A DNA stretch of 64,000 bases from NCBI RefSeq assembly GCF_036850765.1, contig NC_089494.1, forward strand, positions 59,537,809 through 59,601,808, in the 5' to 3' direction. This document shows, piece after piece, positions 21,241 to 34,117 of this stretch. Numbering within the stretch: position 1 is the first letter of the stretch; each line of letters opens with the position of its first letter. This stretch comes from Saccopteryx bilineata. Taxonomy: Eukaryota > Chordata > Mammalia > Chiroptera > Emballonuridae. The translations under genes and the position numbers were made by a program. The notes under the pieces are model-generated. The model was not told where the DNA came from. It ran no database searches and saw only the letters and a program-made list of their open reading frames with translations.

Positions 21241-24200
21241 AGACGTACCCTTTATTTATTCAGCAGACTTTGACTGAGCACCTACTACATCGCATGCCAA
21301 CACTGTGCTATGCCCTGTGGTTCTCACATGGATGAATCTGGGCCCCAGTTTGCTCACAGATTGTTAAGGACAACGTTGTTTACCAACTATGGCCCACTAT
21401 GACCATATAATAAAGGCATATGGACAGTGTTATAGGGGTATATATGAATAATTAATTCTGCCTTAGAAGGAGAAGTAGAAAATGAAGGATGTGCTAAGAA
21501 AAGTTTGGTCTACTTGGTGATCCATAAAGACAACCATGGTGACAGTGCAGTTACCAGACAGCACGCACACTCTGTGTACCTGCTCTGACCCTGGCATGTA
21601 ACATGAATATTTAAAAATCCCTTCAGCTGTGCTTTTCCAGGAATTTGATGAGTGTGAGGAGGTTCTCTCTGACCCCTCTAAGATATCTGGCCACAAAGCA
21701 GGCAGCGTTCTGGGAGGTAACCCTGACTTTTCTGCAGATGGAGCTGGTGCAGGGTAGGCTGGACCATTTCTGGTGACCCCGGGTCTAACATCCTGTCCAG
21801 GGAAAAGCTGAGTTTGCTCACTTTTCTGGCCCAGCACCAGATTATACCCTTCCACCAAGGATGTACATGGCGCTGTAGTTGTCCTAGAGGTGGGGGGAAG
21901 TAGTGGACAGGTGAGGAGGAACAGAGGGGGCAGCAGCAGCAGCAAGACCAGAGAAGGGAAGGCTGCAGGTGTGGAACTCATCTAGCTTTATTTGGAGGTT
22001 GCTCTCCTGGACGTCAAATGGAAAATAGGACCGAACACTCATGATTAAAAATGCTATATATGCTAAGAAAGTCTGAAGTAATTTATGCCAAGCATTAAAG
22101 TGTTTTGCATGAGAATATAGTATAATGTAGACAACCCAAGAATTATGTCTTTCATTAAAAGGTTTGCAACTCAGTGTGCTGTGATATAACCATAGCAGTT
22201 TTCCTGTCGTGGGGATGGTTTTTTATTTTAAACACTGCCATACAAACCAAAGGAATACAAATGCATCGGGAATGCTGGACCTCTGTCTTTTAACTAATTG
22301 TCACCTCTTACTAATCACTTCCCTTCAGTGCTTTTACCTGCTTGTGCCAAGGTGAAAGGTGAATAGTTACACCGCCATTGCCCCTCAACCTCACGTATCC
22401 TGAGCCCAGCTATAAAGTAAACTGTCATTTATTTCTTCATTATTCAAAGTTAGTGTTCACTAGTTCAAAGACCATTTGAGATTATGCATCAAGAATGATA
22501 TACATTAAGTTTGGGATTAAAGGAAAATCAGTTACATGAAAGAAAGGTGTTTTTGCCACAAATCTTGTGTGTGCATGTCAAGAAGTATATTCACTGCTTA
22601 ATTTAAAAAGAAACCAGGACAACTCTCAGAGATATATACCTGCATCTGGCCAGTCTTTCAATAAGGACACTCTCTGTTTGAAGTTTGACTGTGAAGTTAA
22701 AGGAAAACCATCTTTTCCTGGCTAGCACATGCAGCATCTTTAAAAATAAATAAATACTATTAGGTGTCATTCTGATTTTAGGCTCTCATAAAGAGTAAAG
22801 TCAAAAGTTTATTCATCCTGAACACTCTTTGACAGTGCAAGAAAACTGGGCTTACAGATAAGGCTGAGAGATTTAGGTTAGCTATAAGGAGAGATTGGAT
22901 GACCAGTTGTAATTTCTACAATTTTATCAATTATTGCCTAATTATAGTCATGATCTCACCGAACTGTTTAGAGCAACAGTTTGCTGATTTGATACAAATC
23001 TGATGGTGCCCAATGTGAATCAAGGGACCCACAATGGGCCAGGCACTGAATGAGGTACTTTTCATAAATCATTCCATTTATTCCTGTAAGCAGTATCTGG
23101 ATTCAGATATTATGAGTTTCTACTACGTATCATCTTCCCAGCATGATTTATGGCACAACATGGGCCATTTTTAAGTTTGGCAACTGAGGTCTCAGATCTG
23201 AGACAATACTGAATTTTGAGCTGCTGTGATTATATCGGTACTGTGTCTTAGAACACCGTGAACTCATGCATGTGAAACAACACACAGTTCTAATGCCTGT
23301 GTTGTTGCCAGACCAGTTTTACAACATATAAAGAGAACACATCAAATAGTAATTGTGATTACTGAGACGCTGGTACTCTGGAGTAGTGCTGGCTCCCAAG
23401 GCTGAGGGCCCGCTGGCCTCTGTGATGTTCCTAATTCCACCTCAGCTCCCGGCACGTCTGGCGTCACGGACGGGTTTGATAAATGTGCGTGGAACTGGAC
23501 TTAGTTACACTAATCTCTCTTCCAGGCCCTTCCTAAAGTGCCCTGAGTCCTCACATTTCCAAATATTATGGAGGGAAGGTCAGAGGGGGAGACCTTTCCG
23601 TGTGTTTCTGGCATCCTCTCTGATCAAGACTTGATAAGCAAGAGTGTTATCTGAGGCCTCCAAAGCAGTTGCTCACGACCCGTTTCTCCTTTTAACTCAG
23701 ATTTTGCTAAAAGACCTTTGAGGTCTGGATAGGGGCTCTGTGGTCTGTAGACTTTTGAGTAGAAGCACTCTTCGTCTTTAATTCGGGGGTTGCAGAATTA
23801 TTTCAGTGAGTAAAAACTAGTGGAACACATACCAGTGTCTCACGTTTTTGTAACCAGCTCAGCCATTCCATCACTGCCATCTGGCTTTGCTCCTTTACAA
23901 CAAAAACCCAGAAGTGAACTTGGTATGGACCATCTCCCACATATACTTTCACTGTTACTGAATCTCAGCCCAGTCAATAATGGAGAACGTTTTATTGTGG
24001 TTAATGTCACTTGCTTCATGGAAAGAATTAACTTAGCAATTGTACCTAACCTTGAATAAATCTAATGGTTTTATAATGGTTGGGAAAACAGCTGTGTTAG
24101 GCTTGCACTTTGCAAGCAAAGTATTTAGTGCGTGAGCGCGTGGCAATGCCACTTGTGTATAACCTATGTAAGGCTACAGGTGCTTTCACTCAGGGTGGAT

Positions 24201-24419
24201 TGCCGATTGCAGACCGCTAGCCCATTCCTGTGAGCAGTCGTTTTTTGCTGTTTGTTCACCTGCTGCCATGAGAAGCGAATTTCCCTGCCTGTTTGCTTGT
24301 CTGCCATTGCAAGACTCTACTAAATGGGAATGGCCCATCACTTTCCGGCTCTGCAGTTCTTCTATCCTCTCCCCAAATCCAATGTGAACCTGCCTGGCCC
24401 CAGCCACCAACATTACAAT
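21241..24419. other. Single-copy DNA with MIR/L2 scraps; one minus-strand open frame
   Basis: Short relics of MIR/L2 type appear at 21250-21330 and 23020-23115. A 172-codon minus-strand frame (21463-21981) begins with a leucine-rich signal-peptide-like stretch but has a weak start context, no domain that I recognise and no splice structure I can support; I leave it as non-coding. Confidence 0.4.
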
Positions 24420-24429
24420 AATTATGGAG

Positions 24430-24610
24430 ACAGTAAATATTTACTGAATCCCTTAATTTGGGCCAGGCATTTGTTTTCCAATTTTCTGTCTTACTAGTGA
24501 GGAAACTGAGGCTCAGAAAGATGGAGCAATTAACTCAAAATGATGTAACAAATTAGTGGAGTTCATGACTGAGTTAGGACTTGCTCTCAGGTCCACCTGA
24601 GAGGTGAGCC
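24430..24610 (-). repeat. MIR-type SINE relic, antisense
   Basis: The order 'tttactgaatcccttaatttgggccaggcat', 'gaggaaactgaggctcagaaag' and 'ggacttgctctcaggtccacctga' is the reverse MIR core. Strongly diverged. Confidence 0.55.
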
Positions 24611-24619
24611 CCAGCTTTT

Positions 24620-27300
24620 TCTACTAGAGTCTGTGATCATTATTAGAGACACAGAAGTCCTGAATCCTAACGTTGCCTCTGCTGTACGAGAAGTTGCTCA
24701 GTTTCACTATTTTAAGGAGGCCACGTGTAGTGCTGCACAGGGTCAATGCCTACCTCTCTGAACATGAACACCTAGGTGTTGGGTGAGCTTGAGGGTTAGG
24801 TAAAGACTGGGGCAGGCACCATAGGCCAAGTCAGCAGCCCTGAGGAGCCTGCATGGTTGCTGCCATTAGTGTTTCTGACCAGTATGGTGGCAGGTGAAGC
24901 CTTTGAGGCCCTAGATGAACATGACTTTGTCAATCTAAGTAAGAGAGCACTGGGGTGCTGAGGGCCATTTCTCAGCAGCAGCACCAGTGTGCAAAGGCAC
25001 GAGTCCCATTTTTGTCAGTGAATTCTTCCTTAAACAGCTAAAAATTATAATTATACAATTGTACAAAATTGTAAGTCCAAAGCACAAGGCTGGCCATAAT
25101 ACTAAGGTTATCCACTGCACACAGTGTTATCTTTAAATGAAGATGTGTCTATACCAATGAACTCACATGTGTTTGTAAACAGTCCACTCGCTTGCTTGTG
25201 GAACCAAGTTAATGGGTAAAATGAACAGAATCCACCCATTTTTCTGTTTTATCGGCACACATTTTAATCAGCTTGGGTGAAGAGGTGAGTGCCTATTTCT
25301 CAGGTTGATTAAAATACTACATAGTTAATATGAACATATGACTGAATTACTTAGTTCTGGGTTGGCAGAAGAGTACTTGCTTATCAGTTTTGGTATTTCC
25401 CACGGAGAACCCATAGATAGGGCGGCAAGCTTGAACTTGTTTTCAGACATCAGGAAGAAGCCATATCACGGGAAGTCAGTCATCTGCTGCAGAGAGCACA
25501 GCCGGTGAAGAATTCTAACACACACTCTGGGTTTCCAGCCAGAGCCACCTTGCTAAAGTAACCAGTGTGATACTGGTAGGCAGAGATGTAAAAATAGTAA
25601 TGGAGTTGTACCAAAGGTTTTCTGAGAAATCATGCCTATTCCCAGAAGAATTCTTGAAATTTTAAAAAATTTGCAGCAAAATCTAAAACCTACCAACTCT
25701 ATAGTATATAAATTTCTTAACTTGCACTCATTCAACAGCCTCTTGATAAAGGTTTGTCACCTGTGAAAAATATTTCAGTTTGGTAGCTATAGCTATTTTT
25801 CTTCTCTTTCAAAGTGAACATTTAGTAATATTTTTTTCTATGTGGCATCTCACTTAATTTCTGCTCACAGCCACACTAAGAAATGGAACTGAAATTCAGG
25901 AAGCTAAGTGGCTTGGTTAAAGCCCCAAGGTCGGTAAGCGGTAGAGTCAGCACTGGTACATGAGTCTCTGACTGAAAAGCACAGCCCTTTCCAAGACCCT
26001 GCTAAAAGCCTACTCAGTTAGGCTTTCTAGAGGGGTCCCCTACTCCTATGGCTGGAAGGGACATGGGGAGCATGAAGAAGACCCACACCAGACTCTCACA
26101 GATCTTCTTACAGGCCAAGGCTGACCCTCAGTAGACGGGTGAAGTGGGCAGTGGGTGGTTTCCCTGATAGTGTAGCTTTCCCCACCTCCAAGGTCATTTG
26201 GACTCCATCATTGTTACCAGCAGCCCTGAAATCTCATTTCTGTCCTGTTGACTCTTTTGATCTAGTTATTTTCAAACTCTCTCCATCTTCAAAAGCTTCC
26301 CCTTTCAAAAATATCTATAGCTACCAACAAATGAATAAGTAGTGAATCTGATTATCCAAGACATTTTTGGCAGTGACCCTGTGGAGACATTTCTATTCAT
26401 ACACATGACTGCTATAGTGGAAATTTTAGGCACATCAGCAGATTAGTGGAGAGATCTTATAGGACTGAGGATCTCATAGAACCCCCACAACTACTCTGCC
26501 ATCTTAGATTGGACATTGCTGGCCCTAACGAGCTACAAATGTGTATCATGCCCTTGTTTCAGATTTATCAGATGTTAAATTAGGGAGTAGTATGAAGGAT
26601 ATATTTTGGTTATAAATAATGAACACTGACTTAATCTAGCCAAAGAAAAAATTTACTTTAGGAATATGGAGGTGAGAATTTAAGGAGAACCAAGGAAAAA
26701 TTGAACAATTGTGTCAGGAAGAGGTTGAATGGGGGTTGCTCTGGGGATATAGGAGCAGGATTTAAAATGTTTTCTCTTGACAATACTCAGACTAACTCAG
26801 CTCAGAGTTTTGGAAGAATGAGTCAGACTGGTTTAGCCTGAGCCAGGTGATCACTTTAATCCAAAGAGCTCTAGCCTGTGAGACATGGTCATGAGTTCAA
26901 AAAACAGTGTGGGGAGAAGAGAGTTTTCAAAAAGAGATGTCTTCTAGGAGGTTATGGTATCATAGTAGCCACCCTCGAGTCAATTCTCTTTATTTTGCAG
27001 GATTGGAGGCAGGGGCTAAGGAAAGTGAAGTGATGCCTCAAAGCAAATAGCTGGGAGTGAAAGGGTTGAACTAAAATGCGGGCCCCTTTCAACTCCTGAG
27101 ACAGAGCCCTTTGATCTGTCCTTCACTTTTATTCTTTGCATATTCAGAGCAGAGTCTCAGTCTATCTTCCCTCCCACCCACCTTCCCCACTGCCCACACA
27201 GCAGTCTTCCGAAAGCCCAAATCTGATCATGACACTGCTCTACTAGGTGGCCATCGATCACTTCTAGTTCAAACTCCTTAGCACTTTAGGCAAAACCCTT
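24620..27300. other. Single-copy DNA, no gene seen
   Basis: A MIR-like antisense relic lies at about 25830-25975 ('atggaactgaaattcaggaagctaagtggcttgg'). Around 26600-26900 there is old, unclassified repeat-like sequence. No exon was found. Confidence 0.35.
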
Positions 27301-27307
27301 TTAATCC

Positions 27308-27985
27308 CATAGACTGGGTGACTTAAGCCAGTGGTCCCCAACTTTTTTGGGCCACGGACTGGTTAAATATCAGAAAATATTTTCATGGACTGGCCTTTAG
27401 GGTGGGATGGTTAATTTCCAAAATAAAATTATGTGACTGGTATAAAAACTGTGATATTTTTAAATATAATTGTCAAACTTACGAGACAAGCATTAAGAGT
27501 GAGTCTTAGACAGATATACAGAGGGAATCTGGTCATTTTTAAAAAATAAAACATCATTCAGACTTAAGTATAAATAAAATGGAAATAATGTAAGTTATTT
27601 ATTCTTTCTCTGTAGACCGGTACCGGCCGCAGCCAGGGGGTTGGAGACTACTGACTTAAGCAACAGAAATTAGTTTTCTCATAGTTCTGGTGGTTGGGAA
27701 GTCCAAGAAAGGTGATGGCAGTTCTGAGGCCTCTTCTTTTGGCTAGTAGATGGTAGGCTTCTCACTGTTTGCTCACATGACCTCTTCCTTCTGTGCTCAA
27801 GGAGAGAGAGAACTCTGGTGTGTCTTCTTCTTATTTTAAAGACACCAGCCCTATTAGATAAGGACCTCATCATTATGACCACATTTAACCTTAATTACCA
27901 ACATACAGTCCCTGTCTCCAAATAGAGTCACATTGAAGGTTGGGACTCCAACATGTGAATTTTGAGGAAACACAATTCATTTTTC
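27308..27985 (-). repeat. MaLR-type LTR, antisense, split by a hAT element
   Basis: The LTR text runs 'catagactgggtgacttaag' up to 27328 and resumes 'caacagaaattagttttctc' at 27661. It then continues with 'gtggttgggaagtccaag', 'tattagataaggacctcatc' and 'gtgaattttgaggaaacacaa'. The order is the reverse of an MLT1-like LTR. The gap is filled by a hAT insertion, and a SINE is inserted at its right end. Confidence 0.75.
27329..27653. mobile_element. Non-autonomous hAT DNA transposon with perfect 8 bp TSD
   Basis: A perfect 8 bp duplication ACTTAAGC flanks a 325 bp element (27321-27328 and 27654-27661). The ends are imperfect inverted repeats: CAGTGGTCCCCAAC on the left and its near-reverse GTTGGAGACTACTG on the right. 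The 8 bp duplication and CAG...CTG termini are hallmarks of hAT elements. No transposase frame is present, so it was moved in trans. Confidence 0.9.
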
Positions 27986-28222
27986 TTTTTTTAAAAAATT
28001 TTTTAAAGTATTTTAATTTTTTTAATTTATTTATTCATTTTTAAAGAGGAGGGAGAGAGACAGAGAGAGAGAGAGGAGAGAGAGACAGAGAGAGAGAAGG
28101 GGGGAGGAGCTGGAAGCATCAACTCCCATATGTGCCTTGACTGGGCAAGCCCAGGGTTTTGAACCGGCGACCTCAGCATTTCCAGGTTGACGCTTTATCC
28201 ACTGTGCCACCACAGGTCAGGC
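27986..28222 (-). repeat. tRNA-derived SINE, short form, antisense, 15 bp TSD
   Basis: A perfect 15 bp duplication cacaattcatttttc flanks it (27971-27985 and 28223-28237). The minus strand begins 'ggcctgacctgtggtggcac', has a B box 'ggttcaaaaccc' region, a 'gatgcttccagctcctcc' core, a CT-rich run and an A-rich tail. It is a young-looking copy of the family also at 60548. Confidence 0.93.
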
Positions 28223-28239
28223 CACAATTCATTTTTCAA

Positions 28240-29860
28240 CTTGGAGCTTTTCTCATTCTTCAACACAATCTCTCACTGTCCCATTCCCTTTACATTTAGG
28301 CACTGGACCTACCTCACCCCAAACCCACAAGGCATACTCTTTTTGGAGTAGAGCACTTAGAATGTGCTCTGCTCTTTGTTCTCTACTTGTGCTTCAAGTG
28401 CATCTCAATGGCTATTATATCATAAAGCCTATGGACAGACATCCTCTGAATTAGAGCCTTATTGCCTACCCAGATTTTTGGTACATGGGAGGTACTCAGT
28501 AAGTATTGATTGAATAAATAGGCAAAATGATTATAAAAAGGAAAGACTAGTCACCATATTCTTTGCCTCCATTTCATCACCATCTATTTCAGGAAAATAT
28601 TTCATGAGCCATGGAAGTATATGTATACCAAGAAATTAAAGGGGAAAGCAAAAAGTGGAAATTAGAACATTTTTCTAAAGTGATAAGGGAAGCAAAACTT
28701 TGCTTATTCACTAATGACAATGGGGAGACCCATTTCAGATTATAAGATTTTTCACAGTGGACCCCTGGTGCATAAACAAGGAATGAATTTATCATACTCT
28801 TTCATGTTGCTCTCTAATATTGCTACCAGACTATTCAGAAACTGCTGTGGGAGACCCGGAAAACACCCCGATAGGCAGATGAGAAACAAACATGATAAAG
28901 TACAAGAGTACCACACTATAAAACTCACTTTTTCATTCATTTTGACAAGGGTAATGTAGTTTTAATTACTAATGATAATATATTTTGCCTACTAGTAAAT
29001 GGCTTGTGGTATATTTTTGAAAACTTTTCATGTTAGAATACCACAATACTCCTGAATTTGTTCATTAAGACTTTGTTACAAATGAAGAGGTTATTGGCTG
29101 TCAGGGGAAGAGAATTTCTGAATTGGCAAAGACTCATTAATAACCTCCTACTGTAGCAATTATATACTTCAAAAATTTGAAAACAAGATGCAGAGGTCTT
29201 TTAATATATTTTTATTTAACTAGAATATATTATAATTTCAAAATTAATAAATTGAATACAGGCCAAACTCAGATCTGTTTCAGAATGACTGAATAATTAA
29301 TTAACACATACCCTCATTTTCAAGGTCAAAGAAATAGTATATAAAATGTGTTTGCCAGACAAGGAATCAGAGACAGACAATTGTTTTATTTTATTTATGC
29401 TTATAATTTATAGTACTCAATGCTCCTATTGATGTGTGTTTGTCTTCAACAAATCATGCAAAATTATCAATAAGAATTCAAATAATGTAGCTAAGGTGTG
29501 AAATTATACAAATCATTCCACTGCAAAGAAACGGCCCTGGAGGTGAACAGTATTATTGAATGTTTCAAAAGAAAATTACGTGTTTGTATGTATCAATTGA
29601 TAAAATGATTGTCATGAAAAATTAAATCTCACCTTGAAATAAATGAGTAAGAATGAGAAAAATCACCATTAATTCTTTCTATATGAGGGAATTGTACCTT
29701 TTTTCAAAGGAATTTTTCTCTAAGCCTCTACTCATAGTATATGATACATGTCAACTACACATATGTTCACATACAGGTTGGTGTAAATACACATTTTTAT
29801 TCATGCTATATTCTTTGGACCTAATTCAGACTCATGTCAAAGGGAAAGAAAGAACTTTGA
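28240..29860. other. AT-rich single-copy DNA
   Basis: An L2-like 3' end is visible at 28430-28520 ('tacatgggaggtactcagtaagtattgattgaataaatag'). The rest shows nothing recognisable. Confidence 0.4.
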
Positions 29861-29864
29861 CATC

Positions 29865-30000
29865 ATCAAACTCTGTTTCTTAAAGTACGGCCTGTGAATT
29901 GCCTATGTTAAAATCTAGTGAGATACTTATTGAAAATGCAGATTCCCAGATTCTAACCAAGACTGCTGAGGCAGAATCTCAGGGGAAAATTCTATAATGA
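29865..30000 (-). repeat. MER5-type hAT-Charlie relic, antisense
   Basis: The order 'gtttcttaaagtacggcctgtg', 'gaaaatgcagattcccagattc' and 'gctgaggcagaatctcagg' corresponds to an antisense MER5-type sequence. Old and partial. Confidence 0.5.
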
Positions 30001-31299
30001 GGCAAGTTAAGGAAACACTTATTTAGCTAATTTAGGCAAAACTTATTTCCAAAACATCCAACTGGTTTCAGTGCATCAGTAAAGGGACATAAAGGGAAGC
30101 TTTACAAATTCATTGATGGTGAAAAAGCTTTTGTGACCTAGAATAAAGCTTCAATTATAAAATGTTTTACAAAGTGGTTTTAATACTTTAAAGGGCTCAG
30201 TATATTATAAATGAAGACATATGTGTCTTCGCTCTCCTGGTATTGCCCTCAGTTGAAGAGCGTTACCTCATCCAAGGTCAAACCTCCTCTCTAAGGAATC
30301 CTGCATGCAAAACTGGTCTATGGAGATAAGGCGAAAGGGATTCAAAGGCTTAGTACTTTTTCTTCAACTTGAAACAACTTCAAAGGGTCATCTCAGGCTA
30401 GAGCTCCCCATGGGAGCCACTGAGGTCTTTGGCATGATGGCATCGTGTTCAACTCTTCCTTCTATCCAATCCTGCTGCTCTTGCTCCTTCACAGGTATAG
30501 ATCTAAGGGCACACCCCAATCAACTTCTGGCATGCAAATCCTTATCTCTGAATATATTTCCATCCTAAGACACCTGGCTCCTCCTCATGAGTTAAGACCA
30601 TTCAAAGCCCTTCTCATAAGAGAGAAGGTGCCATTACCACCACTTTGCAATGGCCCAAAGCAAAAGGACATTATATCACTTCTTTGCTATTTCTGCTCCT
30701 TTCTTTGAGGCCCACTGATAAAAATTCTATACTTTTTCCAGCTCATTTTTTAGGGGCCTATATTGAAAACACTCTACACACACCCTTTCTCTACCAACAT
30801 TATGTGCTAATCTCTGTACTAGTAGTGAGAAATTGTAATTTGTGATCATTGATATGTCTCTTAATTTAGAATTTTCCCTTCTTCCCTACCAGGTCATCAG
30901 AGAATCCAAAGCATCAAAGGCTTTCTTGTACTTTTTCCTCACTCACCGTGTTTTCATCCCTATAAAAGGCCAGCTCACTTAGAGGGGAAAAGATCTGCTT
31001 TCAATGTCATATCTAAACTAAAAATTAGTCTTTAGTTCTACTGAGATGGGTATGCTCCTGAAACCTGGTCACATAGTCCGCTTGGGCATAAGACCTGCCC
31101 TGGACCATGCAGCAGAAATGTACTCATCTGTCCTTTGAGATCACAGAACCAGAAATCAGTTCGAATCCCTCATATTCCAAGTTGTAACAATCATAACTGT
31201 TTACCATCTGACCTTGACCCACATCTCTCCCCTTATTGGCATCCACAAACACCTTAATCCAACAACACTCAGCTGCTCATCACACCCTAATCCCAAACT
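30001..31299. other. Single-copy DNA, no gene seen
   Basis: Overlapping open frames of 66-87 codons (30305-30845) are not supported as genes. No repeat family is recognised here. Confidence 0.35.
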
Positions 31300-31640
31300 T
31301 GAGTTTTGGCTTAGGAGCCTGTGTCCAAATCCCCTACCATGTGAAGCATTGTTCTTCTCATTCTGCATAAGCTTTATTCACCTAAACTCAAAAGGCCAAC
31401 TCAAGTGCCATTTCCTTCAAGCAACCTTCTTGGGTTCCTACATAAGAAGTAACATCTGCCTGCTCTGAGTCTCTGCCTGCTCTCTCACAGCATTATCTCT
31501 GCTTTCTTTAAGGTTGACTGTACACAACTTCTTTTTTCTTCTGCTAAATTATAAGTTTCCTGAGGCCTGGGGTCATGTCTTGGACTACCTTGTAGCCTCC
31601 ATACTGCCTAGTACCAGTGCTTTCACATAACACAGAGAAA
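31300..31640 (+). repeat. L2 LINE 3' fragment, sense
   Basis: The text 'ccaactcaagtgccatttcc', 'caagcaaccttcttgggttcc' and 'aattataagtttcctgaggcctggggtcatgtct' follows the order of the L2 3' end (C-terminal RT tail then 3' UTR). It is old and diverged. Confidence 0.65.
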
Positions 31641-34117
31641 ATATATTGCTGTCACAGTTAGAGAGAAATACTAGTGTATTATTACTTCTGACAATTAAAC
31701 ACAGCCCTATCCTCTAAAAAAAATGAGCATTAAAGTTCACTAAAAACTCTATTTTTAAGAATCTATGCCCAGGATAAACACATGTACTCTTTTGTCCCTA
31801 GAACAGTTCCAATTTACTCCTGCAGTCTGGTATAATTATTTGTACTGTCCCCCTTCATTCTCAAAAGTGTCCCAGATTGGCTGATAAATTTTATGGTCAC
31901 CCTATTTATACAACTCAAACCATCAGCTAACAGTGTGTTCTGTTTTCCTGCTTGTAGGAAAATCACACAGTAAGAATTTCACAGAGAGTGTGCCTTGCAC
32001 GTATTTTTACTTGCATGTTCTCACACACTCCTCTCCTGAATTTTCTATTAAGGGTCAGTGATTTCCACTTGAGGGCAAATACATCACCCCTCTCTAAGGC
32101 TTTTCAGCAAAATTACTCAGATTGGCACAGGAGGATCAGGGTAGATTTTGACTGCTCTCAAGATACAATCAGCTGCTGCCAATAAAAAATGCCCAACCTC
32201 TCTGAAATGGTGAGGGGGGTGCCTTAACATATTATTTTTCATATTTCATCAGTTAATCATCAAATAAATAGATAATAAAAGACTCATAAACAACGTGTGT
32301 CATCTGATCCTCACAATAGCCCTATTGGTTGCTATTGCAATTGTTATTCTACACATTTTCATATTTATAGTTAACATTAATGATAGCTCCCATTTCTTAG
32401 TGTTTACCATGTATCAGGCACTGCCTAAGCAATTTATAGGTATTAGTTTGTTTTATGCTCACCATATTAGCTGAAGACAGGTCTATTTATTGTTTATTAC
32501 TCACTATGTCCCCTCAAATACAAGACTTGTAAGGGCAAGACCTTGTCTTCTTCATAGTTATATCTCCTGTAAACACACTGAAAATTGTGTTTGGCATAGA
32601 GCAGGTTCTCAGTAAATATTATTTGAATGAATGAATAAACAAATGAGTGAATGCCTGAATGAATGAGTCAGCAAGCCTTTGAGAAAGCTTGTCTGTGTTT
32701 TGCATATGACAAAATCAAGGCTTGAAAAGATTAAAGAATTTGCCAAGATCTTGTAGATCACAAATTGAGGACTGTGAGGTTAAAGTCTTAAATATGACAA
32801 TATTTAAGGTAAAGTCTTAAATATGACAATATATTCTCACCCCTCATTTTTCTGATGAAAATGATATGGCTCAGGAAGTTAAGTGACCTGCTTAAGATCA
32901 ACTAAGCATTAGGTTATTAGAACTCAGACCCAGGAACTCTGACTCTGATCAACATTATTTTCTCCTTGCCATGCTGATGTATGGCAGGGTCAACCCAATG
33001 TGTACACCATGTACAGCCACACACACAGTGTCTTCTTCAGTGGAGAAAGGTGGGTGGTTCCTTCAAGAAAAATTCAAATCCCTTTTAGCAGGAGGAGGAT
33101 TAATCATAATTTCCTGACTTACTTCTGGGCATTAGTGCTTATTTTGCCCAATAAAAATGAAATAGGAACCAGAGTTTATTACTTAAGTTAAGGTAATACT
33201 TGCTGCCCACACAAACCATTAAATTTCAGAGGTTTAACACAATCACAATGGCTGTTTGGTGAGTGAACCACTTTGCTCCATCTGTAAGTTCAGAGACCCA
33301 GACTCCTTACATATTGTGGCTCTAGCATCCTAAGGGCCCAAGTCCTCTGTTTTCAGTGTCAGACAAGGAAAAAAAGCACGAAGAAAGTTTCTTAAACCCT
33401 TTGGCCGAGAATGGACACATGTCACTGCTCACTAACCATTGATAAGAAACATTACAAATGCAAGTGGGATTGGGAAATGTAGACCCTAGGAAGCCATTTC
33501 CAAGGGCACTGTTGATGGGGGAGCAGAAATTTTGGTGGGCAACTAACCATAACATCTATAATGAGAAAAGAAGGGACCCTGGAAAAGATGGGAGACAGGA
33601 ATCTGGGCTGCCATTTACAGAAGGATGGAAATTGAAAAGAACCCATGGGGAGAGGGCAACAAATGCCAACTTTGCCAATCTTAGAGGATTTTGCAGACTT
33701 TTCTTCTTGGTAGTGATGTAGGTATAGCAAACACGTCTTGTTGCCAGTTTGATACACACTTGGAGAACAGCTTAGACACCTACACTCAAAAGTACTATCC
33801 CACAGGTTTGCAATTTCCACTCATGCCCATCCCTGTCTTTCCAATTTGAGCTATAAATTATGAATCATGTGAAATTGGACAAGATCATAAAAGCCACAAG
33901 AGGTAGTGAGTACTATAGCCTTCAGTTATCTTAGTTCATTAAACAAAAGAATAGGTGTGCATTTGTTTCTTTATAGGAAAATAGTACCAGGTAATGTCAC
34001 ATAGTATTTCAAAATAAAATTTGTCTTTGTCAGCTAAGTGGTGAACAAGGAAACACTATTTCTTCTTTTAAAAAATAATTTGAAATTTATTTTAATCCAT
34101 TCTGATGGTTCAGTAAA
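31641..34117. other. Single-copy DNA with L2/MIR relics
   Basis: A second L2 3' end lies at about 32510-32670 ('gtaagggcaagaccttgtct', 'aatgaatgaataaac'), and MIR-like antisense scraps at 32385-32480 and 32860-32945. A 29 bp tandem duplication occurs at 32781-32832. Open frames at 33452-33820 look fortuitous. Confidence 0.45.

Noticed and set aside
24796..25120. Possible processed pseudogene
   Set aside because: Overlapping small frames, but no recognised protein similarity, poly(A) tail or target duplication.
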